Shown: positions 26,796 through 34,723 of the stretch, in pieces
Layout of the letters: each line of letters begins with the position of its first letter
Position numbering within the stretch: the stretch's first letter is position 1
Notes under the pieces: generated by a model
Database searches by the model: none
The model's input: only the letters and a program-made list of their open reading frames with translations
Told to the model about the DNA's origin: nothing
Made by a program: the position numbers and the translations under genes
Source of the DNA: Sphingomonas tagetis
GTDB lineage: Bacteria; Pseudomonadota; Alphaproteobacteria; Sphingomonadales; Sphingomonadaceae
Length of the DNA stretch: 64,000 nt
Direction: 5' to 3'
NCBI RefSeq assembly: GCF_024211275.1
Contig: NZ_JAMLDX010000004.1
Location: 264,787 to 328,786, forward strand

Positions 26796-28204
26796 CGCAC
26801 ACCGATTATCCGCGCACGCTGTTCCAGAAAATCTGGGACCGGCACGTTGTTGCGCCAGCGGATGGCGACAACGTCGTTCTGTATATCGATCGCCACCTGG
26901 TTAACGAGGTAACGAGTCCGCAAGCCTTTGAGGGCCTGCGGATCGCGGGACGTACGGTGCGTCGCCCTGGAGCCACGATTGCGGTGGCCGACCACAACGT
27001 CCCGACCACCGACCGGGACCGACCCATCGCCGATTCTGACAGTCGAGCGCAAGTCGCCACGCTAGAGCGCAACGTTGCGGAATTTGGCGTGCCATATGTG
27101 CCGCTGCTAAGCCGGGCGCAGGGCATCGTTCACGTGATCGGGCCTGATCTCGGGCTTACACTTCCCGGCCTCACGATCGTCTGTGGCGACAGTCATACTT
27201 CTACTCATGGCGCGTTCGGCGCCCTGGCCTTCGGCATTGGCACCTCAGAAGTTGAGCACGTGCTGGCAACCCAGACGCTGATCCAGAGGCCGGCAAAGAA
27301 CATGCTGGTGAAGGTGGCCGGCAAGTTGCCGAATGGTGTTACCGCGAAGGACCTGATCCTGGCGATCGTCGGGCGGATCGGTACGGCTGGCGCCAACGGG
27401 CACGTCATTGAATATGCCGGCGAGGCGATCGACGCGCTGGACATGGCCGGGCGCATGACAGTGTGCAACATGTCGATCGAAGCCGGCGCGCGCGCGGGCA
27501 TGATCGCGCCGGACGAGGTCACGTTCGCTTACCTCAACGGACGTCCGATGGTACCGCACGGCGCTGCGTTCGAGCGAGCGAAGGCAGAGTGGCTTGCGCT
27601 GCGATCTGACGAGGGTGCCAGCTACGATCACCAAATCGATATCGACGCGGCCGATGTCGAACCGATGGTCACCTGGGGAACGAGCCCCGAGGCGGTCACA
27701 TCGGTACGGGGCCGCGTGCCCGATCCCACGGCGCTTGGCCCCGATGCCAGGCGACAGGTCGAGCGCGCGCTCGACTATATGGGACTGCTGCCGGGATCCT
27801 CGCTAAAAGGATTGCCGATCGACGTCGTGTTCATCGGCAGCTGCACGAACAGTCGCATCGAGGATCTGCGATCGGCCGCTCAGATTGTCCGCGGACGACA
27901 GGTCGCCGGCGCGGTGCGTGCGCTCGTCGTCCCCGGGTCGGGCCAGGTCAAGGCTCAGGCGGAGGCAGAGGGATTGGACCGTATCTTCAAGGCGGCAGGC
28001 TTTGAATGGCGCGAGCCGGGCTGCTCGATGTGCCTCGGCATGAACCCTGACCGCTTGCGCCCGGGCGAGCGGTGCGCCTCGACCTCGAACCGGAACTTCG
28101 AGGGTCGGCAGGGGCCAGGGGGCCGAACTCACCTGATGTCCCCGGCGATGGCTGCCGCGGCAGCCCTTTTCGGCCACATCGTCGATGTCAGGGAGCTGCC
28201 CTGA
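26792..28204 (+). CDS. LeuC-like aconitase-family dehydratase, large subunit
   Basis: This 470-residue protein has the LeuC pattern: [27 protein letters not shown] and G-C-S-M-C-L-G-M-N, which supply the three cysteines for the [4Fe-4S] cluster. Full length matches isopropylmalate isomerase large subunits. It works with the small subunit encoded next, whose start overlaps the stop by one base. The setting between a CoA-transferase/lyase pair and Rieske oxygenase genes argues for hydration or isomerisation of a catabolic unsaturated dicarboxylate rather than leucine synthesis. Confidence 0.9.
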   Translation: MTHTDYPRTLFQKIWDRHVVAPADGDNVVLYIDRHLVNEVTSPQAFEGLRIAGRTVRRPGATIAVADHNVPTTDRDRPIADSDSRAQVATLERNVAEFGVPYVPLLSRAQGIVHVIGPDLGLTLPGLTIVCGDSHTSTHGAFGALAFGIGTSEVEHVLATQTLIQRPAKNMLVKVAGKLPNGVTAKDLILAIVGRIGTAGANGHVIEYAGEAIDALDMAGRMTVCNMSIEAGARAGMIAPDEVTFAYLNGRPMVPHGAAFERAKAEWLALRSDEGASYDHQIDIDAADVEPMVTWGTSPEAVTSVRGRVPDPTALGPDARRQVERALDYMGLLPGSSLKGLPIDVVFIGSCTNSRIEDLRSAAQIVRGRQVAGAVRALVVPGSGQVKAQAEAEGLDRIFKAAGFEWREPGCSMCLGMNPDRLRPGERCASTSNRNFEGRQGPGGRTHLMSPAMAAAAALFGHIVDVRELP

Positions 28205-28833
28205 TGCAAATATTTACCACCCTGACGGCGGTAGCCGCAGCCTTGCCGGTCGCCAACATCGACACCGACAAGATCCTGTCCGGCGAGCATCTCAAGACCA
28301 TCGGCCGGCACGGGCTCGGAACGAAACTGTTCTCCATGCTTCGCTATGACGAGCGGGGGGACGAGCGACCCGACTTCGTCCTCAACCGCGATCCATGGCG
28401 ATCGGCGGGAATCCTGATTTCGCTAGAAAATTTCGGCTGCGGATCGAGCCGCGAGCATGCGCCATGGGCGCTGGCCGATTTCGGCCTGCGCTGCATAATC
28501 GCGCCGTCGTTTGCGGATATCTTCTATGCCAATTGCTTCAAGAACGGGATCCTACCTGTCGTGCTGGCGCGACGGGTGGTCGACGCGTTGATGCTGGATG
28601 CATCGGACGGTCGCCGCGCACGGATGCACATCGACTTGCCAGCCCAGACGATCACTCGATGGAATGGCGAGCAGATCGAGTTCGACATCGCACCGGATCG
28701 CAAGCAAGCGCTGTTGTTCGGGCGCGACGAGATCGCCGAAACGCTCGAAAAGGCTGCTGCGATCAGCTGCTGGGAGCAGGTTGCCTCGCTGATCGCAGTC
28801 GATATCCCGGTGGACATCGGCGCGTACCCCTGA
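28204..28833 (+). CDS. LeuD-like aconitase-family dehydratase, small subunit
   Basis: This 209-residue protein has the swivelling-domain signature N-I-D-T-D-K-I and F-G-C-G-S-S-R-E-H-A-P-W-A-L. The substrate loop between them reads L-S-G-E-H-L-K-T-I-G rather than the usual isopropylmalate-type I-P-x-Q-F-L-K, hinting at another substrate. The ATG overlaps the large-subunit stop (TGATG), so synthesis is coupled. Together the two form a heterodimeric hydro-lyase. It is 84 bases ahead of the Gfo/Idh/MocA gene. Confidence 0.88.
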   Translation: MQIFTTLTAVAAALPVANIDTDKILSGEHLKTIGRHGLGTKLFSMLRYDERGDERPDFVLNRDPWRSAGILISLENFGCGSSREHAPWALADFGLRCIIAPSFADIFYANCFKNGILPVVLARRVVDALMLDASDGRRARMHIDLPAQTITRWNGEQIEFDIAPDRKQALLFGRDEIAETLEKAAAISCWEQVASLIAVDIPVDIGAYP

Positions 28834-28917
28834 CCCAAGAAGCCGCGACGGCCCCCGCGGCCAAGGACAGACGGCGAAGGGGCAATCCGCAAAGACGTGC
28901 GAGAGAGGATGAATGTT

Positions 28918-30045
28918 ATGGCTGATCGGATCAGGGTTGGGCTTGTCGGTGCGAACCCCGACCCCGTTAAAAGCTGGGGCACGCGAGCGCATATTCCTGC
29001 CCTGAAGCATCTGCCCGACTACGAGCTGGTCGCGCTGTGCACATCCAACCCGGCGTCCGCGCGTGCGGCTGCAGAGCATTTCGCCGTGCCCCTGGCGTTC
29101 AGCGACCCGCGCGAGATGGCGGCGCACGGTTCGGTGGATCTGGTGGCGATCTCGGTGCGGACTCCGCTGCATCGATCGCTGGTTCAAGCGACCCTTGCGG
29201 AAGGCAAGCACGTCTATTGCGAATGGCCTCTCGGCGTCACGACCGAGGAGGCTTTGGCAACGCTGGCAGAGACCGAAGCCGCCGGTGTTCAGAGCGTCAT
29301 CGGCCTGCAGGGTCGGTTCAACGAGACGCTTAATTATGCCGCCGACCTGATCGCCGGAGGCTTTGTCGGGAAGCTGACTGCGGTAACGATGGAGGTGGAG
29401 CAAGAGAATTTCGGTCCGGTCGAAACCAGCGCGAACGCCTATACGGCTGATGTCGCCAATGGGGCCAATCTGTTGCGCATCGCAACGGCGCAAGCGCTGT
29501 CCGGCATGTGTCATGCCGTGGGCAACTTCGGCGAACTCTCGGCAACTGTTTCATGTCAGCATCAGCAGGCGCGGATCATCGAAACTGGAGAGATCATCCC
29601 GAAATCGTCGCCGGATCAGATCATCATCAACGGAACGTTGGAGAACGGGGCCGTCGCGTCAGTGCATATCAAGGGGGGGGCCACACGCACCGCTGGCGTC
29701 CGGCTCGAGATCAATGGCCGCGAGGGCGATCTCCTGCTGACTTCAGAAGGTGGTGCCAATGTGCACCGCGCGATCCTCCGCATGGCGGGGGGGCGCGACG
29801 GGCAGCTCGACCCAATGGCATTGCCGGTTCGATATGCGCTCGAGCCCGCAGGACTGGGACCCGGCCCCGCGCTTGGCATTGCGCATCTGTATCGCGACTT
29901 CGCGACACATCTGCGCAGCGGTCAGCCATCGCCCTTGAACTTTCGCCATGCTGTCCGCTGGCAGCAACTGATCGACGCGATCCAGCTGGCGTCCGATACG
30001 GGGCAGCGTCAGAATCTCGGCGTGCCTGCCGCCGTCTCCGCCTGA
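28918..30045 (+). CDS. Gfo/Idh/MocA-family oxidoreductase
   Basis: This 375-residue protein has an N-terminal Rossmann fold (R-V-G-L-V-G-A-N, then L-C-T-S-N-P) and the family motif E-G-K-H-V-Y-C-E-W-P-L-G, in which the usual C-E-K-P Lys is replaced by Trp. The catalytic Lys of many members is therefore absent at that position. A C-terminal alpha/beta domain follows. It probably oxidises or reduces an alicyclic or sugar-like hydroxy compound with NAD(P). The ATG at 28918 has GAGAGAGG upstream; another ATG at 28909 is possible. It is the last gene of the plus-strand unit, before a hairpin. Confidence 0.85.
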   Translation: MADRIRVGLVGANPDPVKSWGTRAHIPALKHLPDYELVALCTSNPASARAAAEHFAVPLAFSDPREMAAHGSVDLVAISVRTPLHRSLVQATLAEGKHVYCEWPLGVTTEEALATLAETEAAGVQSVIGLQGRFNETLNYAADLIAGGFVGKLTAVTMEVEQENFGPVETSANAYTADVANGANLLRIATAQALSGMCHAVGNFGELSATVSCQHQQARIIETGEIIPKSSPDQIIINGTLENGAVASVHIKGGATRTAGVRLEINGREGDLLLTSEGGANVHRAILRMAGGRDGQLDPMALPVRYALEPAGLGPGPALGIAHLYRDFATHLRSGQPSPLNFRHAVRWQQLIDAIQLASDTGQRQNLGVPAAVSA

Positions 30046-30050
30046 TCGAT

Positions 30051-30074
30051 CGCCGGGTGGACATTCACCCGGCG
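30051..30074. terminator. Hairpin between convergent genes
   Basis: CGCCGGGTG at 30051-30059 pairs with CACCCGGCG at 30066-30074 across a 6-base loop, followed on the plus strand by GTCTTC. It lies in the 33-base gap between the Gfo/Idh/MocA gene and the convergent SDR gene, and probably terminates both. Confidence 0.65.
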
Positions 30075-30078
30075 GTCT

Positions 30079-30918
30079 TCATGCCTGATAAGCACCCGCT
30101 TCCAGCAACCTGTTCGAAGACAGGTCGGCACCATTGTGGGCCGTGACGAAGCCTGCCGACAGGCCTCCGTCAACCGGCAGGATGGTGCCCGTCACGAATG
30201 TCATCGCATCGGTGAGGAAGACGATCGCCACGCTGGCGATCTCTTCCGCCCGAGCCATGCGCCCCATCGGCGTACGGTCGGCAACGACCCCGTCCACAAA
30301 CGCCGCTGGAACATTGCGACGTAGCATTGGCGTATCGACAAAGGTCGGCGCGATGCAATTCACCCGAACGCCATGACGGCCCCATTCGAGCGCCAGATTC
30401 TTGGTCATGCCGGTGACCGCGAATTTCGATGTGACATAATGAGTCCGGCCTGGCTGTCCGCCAAGCCCGTCGATCGAGCCGATCGCAACGATCGAGCCTT
30501 GCCCGCGTGCGATCATGCGGGCGCCAAACTCGCGACAGCATAGAAACATGCCGATCACGTTCACGGACATGACGTTGACAAACTCGTCTTCCGGCAGATG
30601 CTCTGACTTGCCAGCGCCGGAAATGCCAGCCGAGGCGATGATGCCGAAGACCGGCCCCAATTTGCTTTCAATTTCGTCGGCCGCCTTCTTCAGCGCTCCG
30701 GCATCGCGGATATCGACGGCGATGCCCAGAAGCCGCGAGGCTCTCTGGGCATCCTCATCGGCAAGATCGCTCAGGGCCCGGTCGATCTGTTCCCGCTGCA
30801 GGTCGAGGATGGCCACTTTCGCGCCATCCGCGAGCAGCGCCTTCACTGCGGCCAGGCCGATGCCGGACGCGCCGCCAGTCACGCAGACGACCTTGCTGCC
30901 AAGTCCATAGTCCTGCAT
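30079..30918 (-). CDS. SDR-family NAD(P)-dependent oxidoreductase
   Basis: This 279-residue classical SDR has V-T-G-G-A-S-G-I-G near the N terminus, an acidic residue after strand 2 (A-I-L-D-L) that favours NAD, A-S-A-G-I-S, and the catalytic pair in H-Y-V-T-S-K. The C-terminal part reads G-T-I-L-P-V-D-G-G. It could oxidise the dihydrodiol or alcohol produced by the Rieske oxygenase. It is divergent from the VOC gene, with a perfect operator-like dyad in the gap, which supports membership of the same regulon. Confidence 0.9.
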   Translation of the reverse strand: MQDYGLGSKVVCVTGGASGIGLAAVKALLADGAKVAILDLQREQIDRALSDLADEDAQRASRLLGIAVDIRDAGALKKAADEIESKLGPVFGIIASAGISGAGKSEHLPEDEFVNVMSVNVIGMFLCCREFGARMIARGQGSIVAIGSIDGLGGQPGRTHYVTSKFAVTGMTKNLALEWGRHGVRVNCIAPTFVDTPMLRRNVPAAFVDGVVADRTPMGRMARAEEIASVAIVFLTDAMTFVTGTILPVDGGLSAGFVTAHNGADLSSNRLLEAGAYQA

Positions 30919-31019
30919 TCGTCAGTTCCTCTCAGTCGCGCCGGTCATCGGGGCACACATACGGTCTTCGACCTTTCAGGATCGTGGCTCTGCTTAGCCG
31001 TGCTTACCAACGCCGACCC

Positions 31020-31037
31020 GTCCCTTCTGAAAGGGAC
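31020..31037. promoter_or_regulatory. Perfect GTCCC-N8-GGGAC dyad between SDR and VOC genes
   Basis: GTCCCT at 31020-31025 and AGGGAC at 31032-31037 form an 18-base dyad with six-base arms. It ends 46 bases before the VOC ATG, overlapping the likely promoter region, and lies 102 bases from the divergent SDR start. Confidence 0.7.
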
Positions 31038-31083
31038 AGGCACCTTTCCCCACCCAATGTAAAGTGCAGGGAGCGGTAAAGCC

Positions 31084-31740
31084 ATGACCATTCAGGAGAA
31101 GATGATGGAGCGCGAAGCTGGACAGGGACCTGCGCCCGGGGGGCTCGCCAAGCCGGAGAACCCCGGCCTAACTCCCGTCATGCTTAATCATGCGGCATGG
31201 GTGACGCACGACGTCGAGGCGACCGCCGACTTCTATACGCGCGTCATGGGGATGGAACTCGCCAGCACCGTCTATGACGATTCGGTACCATCGACGGGCG
31301 ATGCTTTTCCCTATTTCCACATCTTCTTCAGGATGCAGGACGGATCGACCATCGCCTTCTTCGAAGCGCCCGACCTGCCGCGCCGCCCAGAGGTCACGCA
31401 TCCCGCATACGACATCTTCGATCATATCGCTTTGGAAGCCACCAATCGCGAAGAAGTCGATCGCTGGCATGACTGGCTGGTGAAGAACGAGATCGACGTC
31501 GTAGGACCGACCGATCACAAGGGTTTGATCTACAGCATCTACTTTCACGACCCCAACGGCATGCGCCTGGAGATCACCACGCCGATCGATTCGGACTGGA
31601 ACAAGCATACCGAACAAGGGCGCAAGGACCTCAAGCTGTGGTGCGATGCCAAGAATCAGGCCGCCGCGGAGAACCGGAATGTGGCAACCGCACTGGTCGA
31701 GTTGATCCGCGATCAACGCAAGCGGTATGAAGCGACCTGA
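31084..31740 (+). CDS. VOC-family protein, extradiol dioxygenase/glyoxalase-like
   Basis: This 218-residue protein has two vicinal-oxygen-chelate modules. Candidate metal ligands are the His in M-L-N-H-A-A-W, the His in I-F-D-H-I-A-L-E and the Glu in G-M-R-L-E-I-T-T-P, the standard H-H-E spacing. About 30 extra residues precede and 40 follow the core. Extradiol ring-cleavage dioxygenases and glyoxalases both use this fold. Next to a Rieske oxygenase and an SDR, ring cleavage of a catechol-like diol is a reasonable guess, though the protein is shorter than most two-domain extradiol enzymes. Confidence 0.85.
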   Translation: MTIQEKMMEREAGQGPAPGGLAKPENPGLTPVMLNHAAWVTHDVEATADFYTRVMGMELASTVYDDSVPSTGDAFPYFHIFFRMQDGSTIAFFEAPDLPRRPEVTHPAYDIFDHIALEATNREEVDRWHDWLVKNEIDVVGPTDHKGLIYSIYFHDPNGMRLEITTPIDSDWNKHTEQGRKDLKLWCDAKNQAAAENRNVATALVELIRDQRKRYEAT

Positions 31741-31789
31741 GCACGTCGGACCCAATGGGAAACGGACGCCTGACGGAAGGACGCTGACG

Positions 31790-32494
31790 ATGCTGTACGA
31801 ACTTCGCCTCTACACCGTGGTCGCCGGCCGCATGGAGGACAACCACGATCGGTTCCAGGATCATATGCCAGGCCTGATGGCGCGGCACGGCATCTCGAAT
31901 GTGGGCCGCTGGACCGCCACGGCTGGCCCGAATGCGCCGATGTTCGTCTATATGATGGTCTATCCGGACATGACCGCGCGGGAAGCGCAGTGGACTTCAT
32001 TCTATGGTGACGATGAATGGTGGGCAGTGCGCGCCGCGACCAACGCCGGTTCGCAGATGGTCGAGCGTTTCGACCTGTTCTTCCTCAAGTCAAACCCGTG
32101 CTGGACCGCGCCGGCCTATCCTGCGGGCACACGAAGTGGCGGCGTTCATGAACTCATCTTCACCGAGGTGGCGTTGGGCCATGGCGCGGATGCCAACGCC
32201 TTCCTCACCGACACGCTACTACCGCTCTACGAGCGGGAAGGCGCCACGCCGCTGATGGTTGCGGACTTCATGTCAGGGCCAGCGATGCCGCGCATCGCAA
32301 TGATCGTCGCCTGGCCTGACGAGAATCGGCGGCATGCTGGCCGCCGTGCAATCGATTCCGATCCGGGCCTTCGTGCCGCTCAGCGCGACGAGCGCGAACG
32401 GCTGAACCGTACGGCTTTGGGCCGCACCGACGTCTATGTGCTCGAACCGACCGCGTTCGACCTGCCATTGGCGTCGCTAAGTTTCGAGGGCTGA
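31790..32494 (+). CDS. NIPSNAP-family protein
   Basis: This 234-residue protein starts M-L-Y-E-L-R-L-Y-T-V, the NIPSNAP hallmark, and contains F-V-Y-M-M-V-Y-P-D-M-T-A-R-E. A second ferredoxin-like half follows (G-G-V-H-E-L-I-F-T-E-V). NIPSNAP proteins are dimeric alpha/beta barrel folds often found in aromatic and terpenoid degradation clusters, usually without a proven reaction. GGAAGG lies about 9 bases before the ATG at 31790; an earlier in-frame start would overlap the VOC gene. It follows that gene by 49 bases and is probably in the same operon. Confidence 0.82.
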   Translation: MLYELRLYTVVAGRMEDNHDRFQDHMPGLMARHGISNVGRWTATAGPNAPMFVYMMVYPDMTAREAQWTSFYGDDEWWAVRAATNAGSQMVERFDLFFLKSNPCWTAPAYPAGTRSGGVHELIFTEVALGHGADANAFLTDTLLPLYEREGATPLMVADFMSGPAMPRIAMIVAWPDENRRHAGRRAIDSDPGLRAAQRDERERLNRTALGRTDVYVLEPTAFDLPLASLSFEG

Positions 32495-32504
32495 ACCGCC
32501 CCGG

Positions 32505-33392
32505 TCAATGCGCCGAGGAATTGCCTGGCGGGGCGGGAAAGCTCTCCAGCCGCGCTTCCCAGTGCGCCCGATTTGCCCGGCTGGCGCTCCATTCGGCGAC
32601 GTACCACAATAACAGCTCACGCTGGCTGCCGATCGACAGGCGCTGATACGCCCGCTTGCGATAAGTCATCACCGTTTCCTCGCCGACGCCGATGTCGAGG
32701 GCGATGCCAGCCGTTGAGATACCGTAGAGGATGCGCGCGCAGACTTCGGCTTCGCGCCGCGGCAGCTTAACCGATGCGTTTTCGAGCGTCGTCTGGATTT
32801 CGGGGAGTGAGGTGAGAGCCACCGAAAGATCGGGGCGCGCCTCGACCATTCCGGCATGTTTGCTCAATATGGCGACGAGCGTCGCTGACAGCGCCTCAAG
32901 CTCGGCAATTTCCTTTGCCGTCGCGACGCCCCGTTCCTCCGGGCGCAGGATACTGAGGCCGATAGCGCTGTTGTTCGTCGCCCCGCATAGCAGGAAACGC
33001 TCGCGAATGCGCGTGCGGCCGTAGATTTGGTTGCGGAAGTCGCTATCGGGCATCGCGCTGACGTCGCCGCGATGCAGGCTGACGCCGTTGCTGCCGACGT
33101 CCCGTATCGCCTGGTTCATCATGGTGTCCCAGCGCCAGAACGCACCGGCCACGTATCGGGAGAATTGCCGATGTGCGGTATCCGTGCCATCCCGGCTCAC
33201 GGCAACGACCTCGCATGGGCTCTGGTTGCTGAACCGGAACAGCGTGCAATGTTCGGCGCCGCATGTGGCGTTGAGGAAGTTAAGCAATTCCTGCCCGAAG
33301 CTATCGTTGCCCAACGAGCAAATGACGCCGGGCAGCTGACGCAGGACGACGCTGGAGGCATCTCTTTCCCTTGGGGGATTTTGGGCACGCAT
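32505..33392 (-). CDS. LuxR-type regulator, probable regulator of cluster 2
   Basis: This 295-residue protein has a C-terminal LuxR-type helix-turn-helix: L-P-R-R-E-A-E-V-C-A-R-I-L-Y, then G-I-A-L-D-I-G-V-G-E-E-T-V-M-T-Y-R-K-R-A. The N-terminal 200 residues are probably a ligand-sensing domain. They do not look like an acyl-homoserine lactone domain or a receiver. AGGAGAG precedes the ATG at 33390-33392. It is the only regulator inside the 18-36 kb cluster, and a perfect GTCCC-N8-GGGAC dyad lies 37 bases upstream of its own start. It is therefore the main candidate to bind the dyads across the cluster; direct binding is not shown. Confidence 0.85.
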   Translation of the reverse strand: MRAQNPPRERDASSVVLRQLPGVICSLGNDSFGQELLNFLNATCGAEHCTLFRFSNQSPCEVVAVSRDGTDTAHRQFSRYVAGAFWRWDTMMNQAIRDVGSNGVSLHRGDVSAMPDSDFRNQIYGRTRIRERFLLCGATNNSAIGLSILRPEERGVATAKEIAELEALSATLVAILSKHAGMVEARPDLSVALTSLPEIQTTLENASVKLPRREAEVCARILYGISTAGIALDIGVGEETVMTYRKRAYQRLSIGSQRELLLWYVAEWSASRANRAHWEARLESFPAPPGNSSAH

Positions 33393-33428
33393 CGGACAAC
33401 TCTCCTGCAATCGGCCGCAATCTCCGGC

Positions 33429-33446
33429 GTCCCGTCGGACGGGGAC
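33429..33446. promoter_or_regulatory. Perfect GTCCC-N8-GGGAC dyad between regulator and hydrolase genes
   Basis: GTCCC at 33429-33433 and GGGAC at 33442-33446 flank 8 bases. It stands 36 bases from the LuxR-type gene start and 98 bases from the hydrolase ATG, which fits autoregulation plus control of the divergent hydrolase-ligase unit. Confidence 0.7.
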
Positions 33447-33544
33447 ACAGGGTGCAACCTGCTCTCTCTACAAGATAGCGCCAGGTCGGGGTGATGCTCA
33501 AGGAGAATCGCGGTCGACCTTGGACGCGGGGACGAGGATATACG

Positions 33545-34723
33545 ATGCAGTCCACACACGAACTGACGTTTGAATGGGTGCATCTTTCCTACAAGGAGAA
33601 TGCCGCGTTCGTGGAAACCTATGGCTTTTCCGGTAACCAGAGCGCGGTCAACCTGGAGGGCGTTCTGATCCGTCCATCAGGCAAGCCGTCCAGAACGCTG
33701 CTGGTCTTCATGCACCCAGCCTCGACGCTTCAGCTCCTGCCGATCCCGCGCGCCGCGGCGCGAGCTGGCGCGCATGTGTTGTGCGCGGGCAGCCGTTATG
33801 CGCGCAACGACACGGCAGCCATCCTCGAAAAGGTCTTGCTCGATCTGGGCGCCTATATCCGCCACGCCAAACACGTATGGGGCTATGAACGGATCGTGCT
33901 GGTCGGCTGGTCAGGCGGCGGTTCGCTCGCGATGTTCTATCAAGCGCAGGCCGAACGACCGACGATCACCCACACCCCGGCTGGCGATCCGGTCGACATC
34001 GTCGGCAGCGGCCTCATTCCCGCCGATGCCGTCATCTTCCAAGCGGCGCATATCTCGCGAGCACGATTGTTGCTGGATATCATCGACCCGTCGGTGCGCG
34101 ATGAGCTGCGCCCGGACGATCGCGATGCCGACCTGGACATCTATGGCCCCGCCAATCCGCATCGGCCGCCTTACTCGGGAGCCTATATTGGATGCTATCG
34201 CGCGGCGCAGTTGGCCCGGATGAGGCGTATCACTGCGAACGTGAAATCTACGTTGACCACGCTGCGCGACCAGGGCACCGCCGAAGTGGAGCGCGGCTTC
34301 GTCACACACCGCACGCTAGCCGACCCGCGCTTCCTCGACGGTGCGCTCGATCCTAATGATCGGCAGATCGGGTGGTGCTATCTGGGCAATCCGGAGACCG
34401 TCAATGCCGGTCCGGTCGGACTGGCGCGCTTCTCGACGCTCCGGGCTTGGCTCTCGCAATGGTCGATCGACGATAGCAACGCCGATGGCGAGGCCTGTGC
34501 CGCGCGGATCGGCGCGCCGCTGCTGGCGATCGAGAACAGTGCGGACGACGCGGTGCCTACCTATCATACGCAGACGGTCTTCAAGGCTGCTGCCAGCCGA
34601 GACAAGACATACGAGATCATGCCCGGCGCGACCCATTATTATGCGGGTCAGCCCGAGCTGCTCGATCGCGTCACCGCACTTACACTCACATGGCTGCAGG
34701 AACGGGACCTGATCGAAGCATGA
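33545..34723 (+). CDS. Alpha/beta-hydrolase
   Basis: This 392-residue protein shows an alpha/beta-hydrolase fold: L-L-V-F-M-H-P-A-S as the oxyanion strand, the nucleophile Ser123 in G-W-S-G-G-G-S, a candidate acid in E-N-S-A-D-D-A-V-P, and the His in P-G-A-T-H-Y-Y. It may cleave an ester or a C-C bond of a ring-cleavage product. GAGGATATACG lies before the ATG. The stop overlaps the acyl-CoA ligase start (ATGA), indicating that the product is likely an acid handed to that ligase. The substrate is not identifiable from sequence. Confidence 0.88.
   Translation: MQSTHELTFEWVHLSYKENAAFVETYGFSGNQSAVNLEGVLIRPSGKPSRTLLVFMHPASTLQLLPIPRAAARAGAHVLCAGSRYARNDTAAILEKVLLDLGAYIRHAKHVWGYERIVLVGWSGGGSLAMFYQAQAERPTITHTPAGDPVDIVGSGLIPADAVIFQAAHISRARLLLDIIDPSVRDELRPDDRDADLDIYGPANPHRPPYSGAYIGCYRAAQLARMRRITANVKSTLTTLRDQGTAEVERGFVTHRTLADPRFLDGALDPNDRQIGWCYLGNPETVNAGPVGLARFSTLRAWLSQWSIDDSNADGEACAARIGAPLLAIENSADDAVPTYHTQTVFKAAASRDKTYEIMPGATHYYAGQPELLDRVTALTLTWLQERDLIEA

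Noticed and set aside
26792..28833. Leucine biosynthesis genes leuC and leuD
   Set aside because: The genes are fused into a catabolic unit with a CoA-transferase and lyase, and the small-subunit substrate loop differs; no leuA or leuB is nearby. The gene symbols were therefore not assigned.
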